Positions 47,270 through 55,039 of a DNA stretch of 64,000 bases are shown here, in pieces (position 1 is the first letter of the stretch; each line of letters starts with the position of its first letter). The position numbers and the translations under genes are program-made. The notes under the pieces were generated by a model. The model ran no database searches. It worked only from the letters and a program-made list of their open reading frames with translations, and was not told the DNA's origin. The stretch is from Proteobacteria bacterium SG_bin6 (GTDB lineage Bacteria; Pseudomonadota; Alphaproteobacteria; Sphingomonadales; Sphingomonadaceae), in NCBI GenBank assembly GCA_002083435.1, contig LWDJ01000004.1, positions 130,596 through 194,595 on the forward strand, written 5' to 3'.

Positions 47270-48009
47270 AGCGTGGCGAGCGCGGCGGCGAGCCAGCGAT
47301 GCACAGCCGGCACATCCGCCAGGCCGAAACGGGCGGCGGTGGCGCGCGGCGGGCCGACCAGCACGCCCGCGCCGCCCAGCGCGCGCGCGGCGGCGTGCGC
47401 CGGCTCGTCGGTCTCATCATCACCCATGAACACAGGACGCGTCGCGGCGCGCTTCGGTTCCCGCATCAACTGGCGGAGTGCGCCGCCTTTATCACCTTCG
47501 CGACCGCGCAGCTCGATCATCGCCTTGCCGGGCTGGAGATGCAGGTTGTGCCGCTCGGCGAGCGCGGCGGCGAGCGCCTCAGCGGCGGGGCCATGATCGG
47601 GGGCCTGCCGGAAATGGAGCGCCACGCCGATCGGCTTATCCTCCACCAGCACCCCGGGTCGTTCGGCGGCGAAGGCGACCAGGCCCGCGCACGCCGCGTC
47701 CAGCCCCGCCGGGCGCGACGCGCGCGCGATCGAGCCATCGGGCGCGCGCAGTTCCAGCCCATGGCTCCCGGCGATCGTAATTCCCGGCACCGGCAGCAGC
47801 GCCGCGACATTTTCCGCCGCGCGCCCGCTGATGAGCGCGACGCCCCCCGCCAGCCGATCGCGCGCGCAAGCGAGCAGCGACGGCAGCGACGGCGGCACTA
47901 CCACCGCATCGGGGCGCGGCGCGAGTTCGAGCAGCGTGCCGTCGACATCGAGCAGCAGCGCCGCGCCGCGCAGCAGCGCAGGGTCAGGCGGCGGCAGCGG
48001 CGACCTCAA
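47266..48009 (-). CDS. otsB: Trehalose-6-phosphate phosphatase
   Basis: HAD-superfamily phosphatase of 247 residues from a TTG at 48009 (RSPLPPPDPALLRGAA); the frame is open further upstream, but that part lacks homology. HAD motif I LLLDVDGTLLEL (nucleophile Asp), motif II LISGR, TPP-specific cap segment GSHGLELRAPDG and RPGVLVEDKPIGVALHFRQA, and motif IV FMGDDETDE are all present. It releases trehalose from trehalose 6-phosphate. First gene of the operon, overlapping the GH15 gene by 4 bp. Confidence 0.92.
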   Translation of the reverse strand: MRSPLPPPDPALLRGAALLLDVDGTLLELAPRPDAVVVPPSLPSLLACARDRLAGGVALISGRAAENVAALLPVPGITIAGSHGLELRAPDGSIARASRPAGLDAACAGLVAFAAERPGVLVEDKPIGVALHFRQAPDHGPAAEALAAALAERHNLHLQPGKAMIELRGREGDKGGALRQLMREPKRAATRPVFMGDDETDEPAHAAARALGGAGVLVGPPRATAARFGLADVPAVHRWLAAALATL

Positions 48010-48260
48010 TGGCGGACCAGCGGCTCGGCGGGCCGGACGACGATCGCCGCCGGCTCGGGAAGCGCCAGCGCGGGGCCGATCGCGAGCTTGGCCCAAGAGG
48101 GCACCCCAGGCGGAATCCAGCGCAGCCACTCGGTCATGCCCGCCGAACGAGCCGGACAGCAAAGCGTTCCAGCGCGGCCAAGCGCGGCGTGCCGGGAACG
48201 AAGCCCGGCGATCGCTCGTTTGCCCCTCTGTCCGCTACGCTTGACGGTTCCGGGAGAGGA

Positions 48261-49469
48261 TTGCTGGCCATCGCCATCGCCGCCTTCGCGACCGCCATCG
48301 CCGCCACGCTGCTGTTGAGCCTCGCCCCGTTCACCCGCCGCCCCGCCTGGCGCGCGACGGTGACGCCGCTCGCCTCGATCATCGGCAGCGGGTTCCTGAT
48401 CTGCGGGCCGTTGCTCGCCCGCGAATTCGGGCAGGGCGCGCTGATCGCGCAGGGGCTGTTGCTGGTGATCGCCTATGCGATCGGCGCGGTGGTGCGCTTC
48501 AACATCGCCGAGCTCGAACCGCAACTCGCGGCCGCCTCGTTCAACCACCCGCTCGCCTGGATGGCACGCGTAACTCAGACGGTGCTCGCCGCGGCATATG
48601 CGATCTCGATCGCTTATTACCTGAAGCTGCTCGCCGAATTCGCGCTGAAGTTCGTCGATCTGACGCCGCAGCTCCACTCGCTGCTCTCGAACGGCGCGGT
48701 AACGGCGATCATCGGCCTGCTCGTGCTGCTCGCGTTCACCGGCGGGTTGCGGCGGGTCGAGCATCTGGCGCATGGCAGCGTTTCATTGAAGCTCGGGATG
48801 ATCGTCGGGATGCTCGCCGGGCTCGCCGCCTGGTGGCTGGTGAACGGTCGGCTCGCCGCGCCTCTGCCGCCGGCGCGGCTTTCGTGGAACGGCCTTCCAC
48901 TGCTGCTCGGGCTGCTGATCACCGTGCAGGGCTTCGAAACCTCGCGCTATCTGGGCGGCAGCTATTCGGCCGAGCTGCGGATCGCGACGATGCGCCGCGC
49001 CCAGCTGATCGCGGCGGTGATTTATCTCACCTTCGTCGCGTTGCTCACCCCCTTCCTCGCCCAAGCCGCCGAGGCCAAGGGCGTAGCCGGCATTCTCGAC
49101 ATCATGGCGCTGGTCGCGCCGGGGCTCGTTGTGCTGGTGCTCATCGGGGCGCTGGCGAGCCAGTTGAGCGCGGCGGTCGCCGATTCGATCGGCGCGGGCG
49201 GGCTGATGAACGAGGTGACGCGGGGGCGGCTGAGCATTCCCGCCTCCTTCGCGCTTGCCGCCGCGCTGTCGATCGCGGTGGTGTGGCTCACCGATCCGCT
49301 GCAGGTGGTCGCCGTCGCCTCGCGCGCCTTTGCGGTCTATTATGCGCTGCAATGCGTGCTGGCGGTGATGGCGCATCGCTCCGGGGGCGTCTTGCCGAAG
49401 CTGGGGTTCGTGCTGATCGGCCTGATCGCGCTCGCCGCCGCGCTGTTCGGCGCGCCGGCCGAGGAATAG
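48261..49469 (+). CDS. APC-superfamily permease-like membrane protein
   Basis: A membrane protein of about 402 residues with ten to eleven hydrophobic helices. The start is taken as the TTG at 48261, preceded by GGGAGAGGA; the open frame upstream overlaps otsB in antisense and is not hydrophobic. Motifs recall amino-acid permeases: ASIIGSGFLICGPLLAREFG in helix 1 (GSG unwinding), VVRFNIAELEPQLAA, and ITVQGFETSRYLGGSYSAEL. The substrate is unknown; the start and subfamily are uncertain. Confidence 0.75.
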   Translation: MLAIAIAAFATAIAATLLLSLAPFTRRPAWRATVTPLASIIGSGFLICGPLLAREFGQGALIAQGLLLVIAYAIGAVVRFNIAELEPQLAAASFNHPLAWMARVTQTVLAAAYAISIAYYLKLLAEFALKFVDLTPQLHSLLSNGAVTAIIGLLVLLAFTGGLRRVEHLAHGSVSLKLGMIVGMLAGLAAWWLVNGRLAAPLPPARLSWNGLPLLLGLLITVQGFETSRYLGGSYSAELRIATMRRAQLIAAVIYLTFVALLTPFLAQAAEAKGVAGILDIMALVAPGLVVLVLIGALASQLSAAVADSIGAGGLMNEVTRGRLSIPASFALAAALSIAVVWLTDPLQVVAVASRAFAVYYALQCVLAVMAHRSGGVLPKLGFVLIGLIALAAALFGAPAEE

Positions 49470-49570
49470 GCTCACCGCGCGTCCGCACCCAGACCATCGC
49501 GACCGTGCGCGAGGCAGTTGCGGAAAAGTCGGAGCGGCCGACTACCACACCAGCCAAGTCTTTGAAAAAT

Positions 49571-49611
49571 TGGCGCGCCCGGAATGATTCGAGCGTCCGA
49601 CCCTCAGATTC
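49571..49611 (-). other. tRNA-Arg 3' fragment, candidate attachment-site remnant
   Basis: The minus strand reads GAATCTGAGGGTCGGACG, then CTCGAATCATTCCGGGCGCG and CCA. This is the 3' half of a tRNA-Arg from the anticodon loop through the T-arm and acceptor to CCA. The 5' half is missing and the T-arm has one weakened pair. It lies about 170 bp upstream of a broken tyrosine integrase, the usual layout of an att end left by an integrated element. The rest of 49470-49783 holds no gene. Confidence 0.6.
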
Positions 49612-49783
49612 TTAAGAGTCAAATGGGTTACGAAAATAATTCGCCGCGGTTCGCCAGATCACTACGAAGGTGTTTTTCTTACGCGTTTTCTACAAGGGTG
49701 TAGTGTTCGGGCGCGGGACGCCCTCGTGAATTTCGCGGGTGCAAACCCCGTCTTAAAATTCGTCTTAAAATTGGTCCCGGGAC

Positions 49784-51099
49784 GTGAGCGAACTGCGTGC
49801 AAACTTGACGGGCCAGATGATCGACCGTCTACCTCCGGCGATCCAAGGTCAATACATAGTGCGCGACGAGGAGTTGCGGGGCTTCTTCGTCGTGGTCGGG
49901 GCCAAGCGCAAAACCTGCACCGTCCAAGGCGAGTGCCGTAAGAATGGTCGCCGCCATCATCGAAAGGTTGCGATCGGCCTCGCGGGCGAGATCGCCACGC
50001 GGGAGGCACGCGTGCAGGCGAAGGCCATGCTGGCGAAGATCGCGAGCGGCGAGCTGGTCCAGGACGCGCCGAAGCCGCCGCCCGCCTCAGACGTGACGCT
50101 CCGCCAAGCCTGGGATCGGTACCGCGTCGCCAACATGGAGCGGAAGGAGCGGAGCCCCGCCACGATCCGCAACTACACGGACCATGTCGAGCGGGTGCTC
50201 GCCGACTGGCACGACGTTCCGCCCAAGGTGCTCGGCGACAATCCGCGCATGGTGGCTGAGCGTCACCACCAGATCACCGTCGCGAGCGGCCCCTGCGCCG
50301 CGAACGGCGCGATGCGCACGCTTCGGGCCATCTGCGGCTGGCGCGCGGACTGCCGGCGGAAAACCCGACGAGCGGCGTCGACTGGAACACCATGCGCCGT
50401 CGCGACACCGCGATGGTCGTCGAGGACCTGCCGCGCTGGTTCCGCGAGGCGGGCCACCTCCGACACCCGATCCGGCGCGAGTTCCATATTTTCACACTCC
50501 TCTCCGGCTCCCGGCCGGGCGCGCTGATGCAGGCGCGCGTCCAGGACCTCGATCTCCGCCACCGCATCCTCCACATCCCGAAGCCGAAAGGTGGGGCTAA
50601 GCGCGCCTTCGACACCCCCCTCTCCCGGCCGATGATCCACTGCCAAATTTGGGCGATGCGAGTCAGCCGCATGCTCCGCCCCGAAACGGCGGAAGAGTGG
50701 ATCTTCGCCGCGGACAGCGCGCCGGGGCACATGATAGAGCACAAGGACCCGCGCGCCCGCCTGTCCAAGTGGGGCAACGACTTGCGCCAGAGCTACCGCA
50801 CGCTCGGTCAGGCCGCGGGCCTATCTGAGATCGATATGCACCTGCTAATGAATCGCGGCGCGCCTGGCGCGAACGCCGGCTGCATCACCCGCGCCAAGCT
50901 GTTGGGCGACCATCTGCGCGCGGCCCAGGAGGGCCTGTCCGAGTTCATCCCGAGGTACGGCGAGCCGCGACGCGGCGATCCGCCGAAGGAACGCGTGCGG
51001 CCGAACTTGCCGTCCCGGCGAATCGGCGACCCGCCGATCGACCCTACGCCTCCCGACCCACGATTCGGGAAGAAGCTTCCGCGAAGGCGCGCTTTCTAA
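49784..51099 (+). pseudogene. Tyrosine-type integrase, frameshifted and catalytically degraded
   Basis: Two overlapping frames make one integrase. The first (49784 onward) has an arm-type N-terminus and the core-binding pattern TLRQAWDRYRVANMERKERS to NGAMRTLRAI. The second supplies HLRLARGLPAENPTSGVDWN and the catalytic part to 51099 (FTLLSGSRPGALMQARVQDL, then LHLLMNR-GAPGANAG-CITRAKLL as the last box). The shift is near 50328. By comparison with the family pattern G/N-H ... Y, the last-box His is Arg and the Tyr is Cys (NAGCITR), so it should be inactive even without the frameshift. Mosaic remnant of a genomic island next to the tRNA-Arg fragment. Confidence 0.75.
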
Positions 51100-51355
51100 G
51101 ATCGCGGACGCCGAGGGCTATTCGGCCGTCTTGAACCTGGCCTTGAGCTGCATGGCTGCTTCTACTTGCTGAAGCGCTGAGGCGGACTCCGATCACACCA
51201 CATCTGGCTGAGATCAAGTACGCCTGCGCGCGCCGTTTCATTGAAGGTAGTTCCACTTAATTCTGCAGTAAATCTCGTTCTTATTTGAATTATTACATCA
51301 GATGAATTGCAAAGGTTTTGGCAATTTGTTTTTCACTAATTTCGTTAATTTATAA
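51100..51355. other. AT-richer intergenic stretch before the transposon
   Basis: No gene is seen. Base composition falls sharply toward the right end (runs such as AATTTGTTTTTCACTAATTT), unlike the surrounding chromosome, consistent with island DNA. The last 8 bp (ATTTATAA, 51348-51355) are the target-site duplicate of the adjacent transposon. Confidence 0.5.
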
Positions 51356-51379
51356 CCCGTTTATCCCCTTGACGCATGT
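51356..51379 (+). repeat. IS1595 left terminal inverted repeat
   Basis: 24 bp starting CCCGTTTATC; identical to the reverse complement of 53731-53754. The 8 bp outside it are ATTTATAA. Confidence 0.93.
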
Positions 51380-51419
51380 GCCACTCGCCAGCGAGGCGAG
51401 CATCAGCTAAGTGCGCTGA

Positions 51420-51938
51420 GTGCCGTACTCTGATCTTTACCACGCGGATAAAACCATCGCTAGGTGGCCGGGTTGGTCTGCCCCAGAGCCTGAAACAGGC
51501 TATTGCTGGTTTGATGCACCGCTTGAGATCGGCGGCGTCGTCGAGGCCGGTTTTGTGCTTCACGGCGGTTGCTACAAATACCATCCCGATAAACACCTGA
51601 CTTTTGAGCTTCGGCTTGGACGACTGGGCGTCCGCCGAAAAATCCCACTCGCTAGGATCGATTGGCGATCTCTGACTGGTGGACACAGCAACAGGCGTGG
51701 GCCGCCGTTGCCATGGGCCGGACGACGCGTCGGAGCGTCTCACGTGCACGGTTTCGACATTAATTGGGTCGAGAGTGAAAACCGGATGCGGCCGGACCTT
51801 TCTCAAGCCGAACCGTTGCCGGAGGAAATCCAATCTTTCGAGTCGCTTAGGGAATTTGCTGGAAAATTGTTCAGAATCAGCAACATAACCCTTGTCGAGA
51901 AGCCAGGTTGGCAGTATGGTCTGCTCTACGATGGCTAG
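51420..51938 (+). CDS. Transposon passenger gene 1, unknown protein
   Basis: An ORF of 172 residues starting at a GTG that directly follows an in-frame TGA. No family is recognised. Visible features are an aromatic-rich N-terminus (YSDLYHADKTIARWPGWSAP), the strand-like pair GFVLHGGCYKYHPDKHLTFE and LRLGRLGVRRKIPLARIDWR, then HGFDINWVESENRMRPDLSQ and an amphipathic region SFESLREFAGKLFRISNITL. The composition looks like a soluble, folded protein. It overlaps passenger gene 2 by 8 bp, and the three passengers form one transcription unit inside the transposon. Confidence 0.7.
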   Translation: MPYSDLYHADKTIARWPGWSAPEPETGYCWFDAPLEIGGVVEAGFVLHGGCYKYHPDKHLTFELRLGRLGVRRKIPLARIDWRSLTGGHSNRRGPPLPWAGRRVGASHVHGFDINWVESENRMRPDLSQAEPLPEEIQSFESLREFAGKLFRISNITLVEKPGWQYGLLYDG

Positions 51939-52680
51939 TCGCGCGCCTGCCCTTCCGAGATTGAACGAGGCTGTTGAAAACGCCGTTCGCGACCTGATGA
52001 CGGTTAAGCATTGGGGCGATAGCTCGTTCGTGTCATTCCCCATCTACTACCCCAGCGGTGCGGCCGTGACGGTACGCGTGATTCCGGGTCCCAGCGGTTT
52101 TCGAGTGGACGATGCTGGTTTTGCGTATCGCGAAATTGAAGCGATCGGCTTTGAGCGATCCTTCGCCACGGCCGCCGATAAGGCGCGGGCCAAAGAGGGC
52201 GTCGAAAAAGACCGGCGCAGCCTGTATGTTACCGCAGATTGGGAGCAGCTTTCTCGGGCTCTCAGCGATGTTGCTATGGCGTCCTGGGATGTCGCGGATC
52301 GGGTGTTTGGCAAGATCGCGGAACAAGAGCAGCACGATATTGAAGACTATTTGCGTGAGCGTTTGGCGCATGTCTTTGGCTCACGGCTCGAAGACCGGCA
52401 TACTATCGTGGGATCATCGTCCAACCCTTGGGAAGTGTCCGCAATCGTAAGCGAAGGGCGCGACCAAGTCGTATTTCAGGCTGTCAGCTCCCACGCTAAC
52501 TCGGTTTATCGCGCCAGTACGGCCTTCCACGACATTGCAGCGCTGCCCAATCCACCGAAGCTGGTCGCTGTCGTTAAAGACAAGGCGGCGCTTGGCACCA
52601 AGTTGAGCATTCTCGGTCAAGCGGGGCGGGTAATTCAAAGCGATCAATCGGACGACGTTTATTTGAGGGCGGCGGCATGA
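51931..52680 (+). CDS. Transposon passenger gene 2, DUF1828-like N-terminal domain
   Basis: A protein of 249 residues (ATG 51931). The N-terminal half has FVSFPIYYPSGAAVTVRVIP and GFRVDDAGFAYREIEAIGFE, the strand-turn-D-x-G-x-x-x-x-E-x-x-G pattern seen in DUF1828-type domains; the segment up to about residue 125 is helical. The C-terminal half has WEVSAIVSEGRDQVVFQAVS and PPKLVAVVKDKAALGTKLSI, alternating strands and helices resembling a small alpha/beta nuclease-like or binding fold, though no catalytic motif is assigned. Overlaps both neighbours (8 bp and ATGA). Function unknown. Confidence 0.7.
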   Translation: MASRAPALPRLNEAVENAVRDLMTVKHWGDSSFVSFPIYYPSGAAVTVRVIPGPSGFRVDDAGFAYREIEAIGFERSFATAADKARAKEGVEKDRRSLYVTADWEQLSRALSDVAMASWDVADRVFGKIAEQEQHDIEDYLRERLAHVFGSRLEDRHTIVGSSSNPWEVSAIVSEGRDQVVFQAVSSHANSVYRASTAFHDIAALPNPPKLVAVVKDKAALGTKLSILGQAGRVIQSDQSDDVYLRAAA

Positions 52681-52868
52681 GAGGCCTAACTTTGGCAGAC
52701 GCCTTGGCTTCGGGACGCCTTGCCGACTTTGCGGCACAAGCGGAAGCGGAAGGCATCGGCCCAGCCGATCGCGCTCAGTTCGAGGCAATGGTGGGGCGCG
52801 TCACAGCGCCCCAACCAGAAGATCAAACATCCCGTTCACCCGCGCGCGGTGGTTCGCGCGGAAAGTGA
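52677..52868 (+). CDS. Transposon passenger gene 3, small protein
   Basis: A 63-residue protein coupled to gene 2 by ATGA (52677-52680). The helical N-terminus LADALASGRLADFAAQAEAE is followed by GIGPADRAQFEAMVGRV and a basic, disordered tail (SRSPARGGSRGK). Its last 68 bp overlap the 3' end of the convergent transposase gene. It could be an accessory or antitoxin-like partner of gene 2; this is a guess from size and coupling. Confidence 0.6.
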   Translation: MRGLTLADALASGRLADFAAQAEAEGIGPADRAQFEAMVGRVTAPQPEDQTSRSPARGGSRGK

Positions 52869-53706
52869 ACTCCGACAGATAGCGTTCCATGTGCTTGGCG
52901 CTGATCTGCACATGCGTTGACCGAACCGACGCCTTGAACAGCCGCCAGAAGCCTTCCACAGTGTTGACGTGGAACGTCTCGCCCGAACGGTAATCGTAAT
53001 GGGCGTATTCCTTTCGCCCGTGCTTCACCACGCCATGCTGATAGCCGTCGCCGCTGAGTAAGCCATAGCTCATCAGTTCGTCGGTGGAGACGGTCGCGCC
53101 GGGTTCCACATTCTCAAGCACGACGTTGCGCAGCGTGTCCTTTTTAACGTTAGGGATCACAACCGCCTTCATGCGCCCGTCACGCTCGGCAAGGCCCATA
53201 ACGATCGTCTTGCCCGTCGCGCCGCGACCGCGCTTGCCGCCCGAACGGCGCCCGCCGACATAGGCTTCATCAAGCTCAACATGCCCGGCGAGCAGAGCGT
53301 CAAAGCCTTGGGCCTTCATCGTAAGATCGCGGATTTGCTGACCGATCCGGTAGGCGGTCTTATACGTCACGCCAAGCTGGCGTTGCAGTTCCTTGCCGCT
53401 CACGCCGTGGCGCGTGGTGCAGAAAAGATACATGGCATAGAACCAGCTCACCAGCGGCGTGCGGGTATCGTGAAGGATCGTGCTAGCGGTCGGGTTCACG
53501 TGGTGCCCGCAGTTCGCGCAAACGTAGGTGCGGCGTTCCTTGAGCTTGTGATGCGTGCTTTCCTTGCCGCACGCCTTGCACTCGAATCGCGTCCCGCCGA
53601 ACCGCACCGCCATGATATGCTCAAGACAGGCGTCATCGTTTGGGAAGCGGGCGAAAAACTCGCGGACGCTGAACTCGGGCGAGGCGGAAGGGCTTTTCTT
53701 GGTCAT
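52801..53706 (-). CDS. IS1595-family transposase
   Basis: Transposase of 301 residues. The N-terminal zinc ribbon has FECKACGKESTHHKLKERRT and VCANCGHHVNPTASTIL (two CxxC pairs), followed by the helical QLGVTYKTAYRIGQQIRDL. The ISXO2-like DDE domain has HVELDEAYVGGRRSGGK (first Asp), TVSTDELMSYGLL (second Asp) and HVNTVEGFWRLFKASVRSTH (third acidic position). The domain order and motifs match IS1595. The gene begins 24 bp inside the right inverted repeat and is full length. Confidence 0.95.
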   Translation of the reverse strand: MTKKSPSASPEFSVREFFARFPNDDACLEHIMAVRFGGTRFECKACGKESTHHKLKERRTYVCANCGHHVNPTASTILHDTRTPLVSWFYAMYLFCTTRHGVSGKELQRQLGVTYKTAYRIGQQIRDLTMKAQGFDALLAGHVELDEAYVGGRRSGGKRGRGATGKTIVMGLAERDGRMKAVVIPNVKKDTLRNVVLENVEPGATVSTDELMSYGLLSGDGYQHGVVKHGRKEYAHYDYRSGETFHVNTVEGFWRLFKASVRSTHVQISAKHMERYLSEFTFRANHRARVNGMFDLLVGAL

Positions 53707-53730
53707 GCCATCCTAATGGCATAACTCCAT

Positions 53731-53754
53731 ACATGCGTCAAGGGGATAAACGGG
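53731..53754 (-). repeat. IS1595 right terminal inverted repeat
   Basis: 24 bp, ACATGCGTCA ... AACGGG, the exact reverse complement of 51356-51379, followed by the target duplicate ATTTATAA (53755-53762). The region from there to 53971 holds no gene and is AT-rich at first. Confidence 0.93.
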
Positions 53755-53971
53755 ATTTATAATGCTTTTCTCTGACATCGGATTGTCGGACTCGAAATTA
53801 TCGGCAGATAACAATTATGTCATTTGATCGCCTTTCAAAGCTTGTTTTTTCGATCTAAGTCAGATTTTGTCAAAGCGAGAGAAGTTTCGGCGTTACCCAA
53901 CCCTGCAACTGTTCGAGCCTCTACAGGCCCAATTTATTCCTCGCGGAACACATCCTCCGCTCGCACGTCTC

Positions 53972-55039
53972 ATGAACATGCCCGAGAGCCATGCCAGCGC
54001 GTCCCCCTGGACGCTGTCACGGATCGCGCGTGCCAGTGCGGTCGTCCTTCTCATCATCGGCCTTGCCCTGTTGATCGCGCCGCTCGCCTCGGTGCTTTTG
54101 CTGCTGTTCGGCGCGGGGTTGATCGCGGTGATCCTGCGCGCGATCGCCGATCCGCTGGGGCGCGTCCTGCCGGTGCCGCAGAGCCTGCGGGTCGTGATCG
54201 CGCTGCTGCTGCTGATCGCCCTGTTCGGGGGCGCCGCCTGGCTGTTCGGCGCGCAGATCAGCGCCCAGTTCAGCGATCTAAGCGGGCGAATGCCGCAGGC
54301 GATCGGCGGTGTCGAGCAATGGCTGCGCGGCCTGCCCTTCGGCGAGCAATTGATTGGGTCGCTCCGGGGGATGAAGCTCGGCGGGCAGGATGTGTTCGGG
54401 CGGCTGGCCGGTTTCGCGAGCCTGATCGGCAGCACGCTCAGCAATTTTCTGCTGGTGCTGTTCGCGGGCGTTTATCTTGCGCTGTCGCCGGGGCTCTATC
54501 GCAAGGGGCTGGTGCAGCTCTTCCCCAAGGCGCAGAGCGAGCGCGTTGGCCATGCCGCCGATACTGCCGCGCACGCGCTGCGGCTTTGGCTCCTCGGGCA
54601 GCTGGTGTCGATGACGGTCGTGGGCGTGCTCGTCGGGATCGGGCTGTGGCTGGTCGGCGTGCCTTCGCCTCTTGCGCTCGGGCTGATCGCGGGGATCGCC
54701 GAGTTCATCCCGCTGATCGGGCCGAATCTTGCCGCCATTCCCGGGCTGCTCGTCGCGCTCACCGCCGGCGGCAACACCGCGCTCTGGGCGCTGCTGGTTT
54801 ATATCGTCGTCCAGCAGGTCGAGAGCAATCTCATCACCCCGGTGGTCGAGAAGCGCGCGGTCTCGATCCCGCCGGCGCTGACGCTGTTCGGCGTGCTCGC
54901 GCTCGGCATGCTGCTGGGGCCGCTCGGAGTAGTGCTGTCGGCGCCGCTCGCGGTGGTCCTGTTCGTCCTGGTGAAGCAACTTTATGTGCGCGACACGCTG
55001 GGCCACGACACCGAAGTGCCCGGCGAGCCTAAAGATTGA
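53972..55039 (+). CDS. AI-2E-family (TqsA/PerM-like) transporter
   Basis: A membrane protein of 355 residues from the ATG at 53972; the frame is open 35 codons further up into AT-rich island DNA, but hydrophobic homology starts here. It has seven to eight helices: SAVVLLIIGLALLIAPLASV, LLLLFGAGLIAVILRAIADP and so on. Family signatures are LLVLFAGVYLALSPGLYRKG, GLIAGIAEFIPLIGPNLAAI (conserved E-F-I-P-x-I-G-P) and YIVVQQVESNLITPVVEKRA (Q-x-x-E-x-N-x-x-x-P). Substrates of this family vary; AI-2 transport should not be assumed. The stop overlaps the porin gene end (convergent) by 11 bp. Confidence 0.88.
   Translation: MNMPESHASASPWTLSRIARASAVVLLIIGLALLIAPLASVLLLLFGAGLIAVILRAIADPLGRVLPVPQSLRVVIALLLLIALFGGAAWLFGAQISAQFSDLSGRMPQAIGGVEQWLRGLPFGEQLIGSLRGMKLGGQDVFGRLAGFASLIGSTLSNFLLVLFAGVYLALSPGLYRKGLVQLFPKAQSERVGHAADTAAHALRLWLLGQLVSMTVVGVLVGIGLWLVGVPSPLALGLIAGIAEFIPLIGPNLAAIPGLLVALTAGGNTALWALLVYIVVQQVESNLITPVVEKRAVSIPPALTLFGVLALGMLLGPLGVVLSAPLAVVLFVLVKQLYVRDTLGHDTEVPGEPKD

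Larger units (their letters stand above)
51356..53754. mobile_element. Complete IS1595-family transposon with passenger genes
   Basis: The element is bounded by a 24-bp perfect inverted repeat: CCCGTTTATCCCCTTGACGC ATGT at 51356-51379 and its exact reverse complement at 53731-53754. It is flanked by an 8-bp direct repeat ATTTATAA (51348-51355 and 53755-53762), the duplication length known for IS1595. It is 2399 bp long and holds an intact transposase gene on the minus strand and three overlapping plus-strand passenger genes. Intact ends, transposase and target duplication suggest recent and possibly still active transposition into the degraded island. Confidence 0.93.

Noticed and set aside
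49571..49650. A complete tRNA gene on the minus strand
   Set aside because: Only the 3' half from the anticodon loop to CCA is recognisable; the D-arm and 5' acceptor strand are absent.
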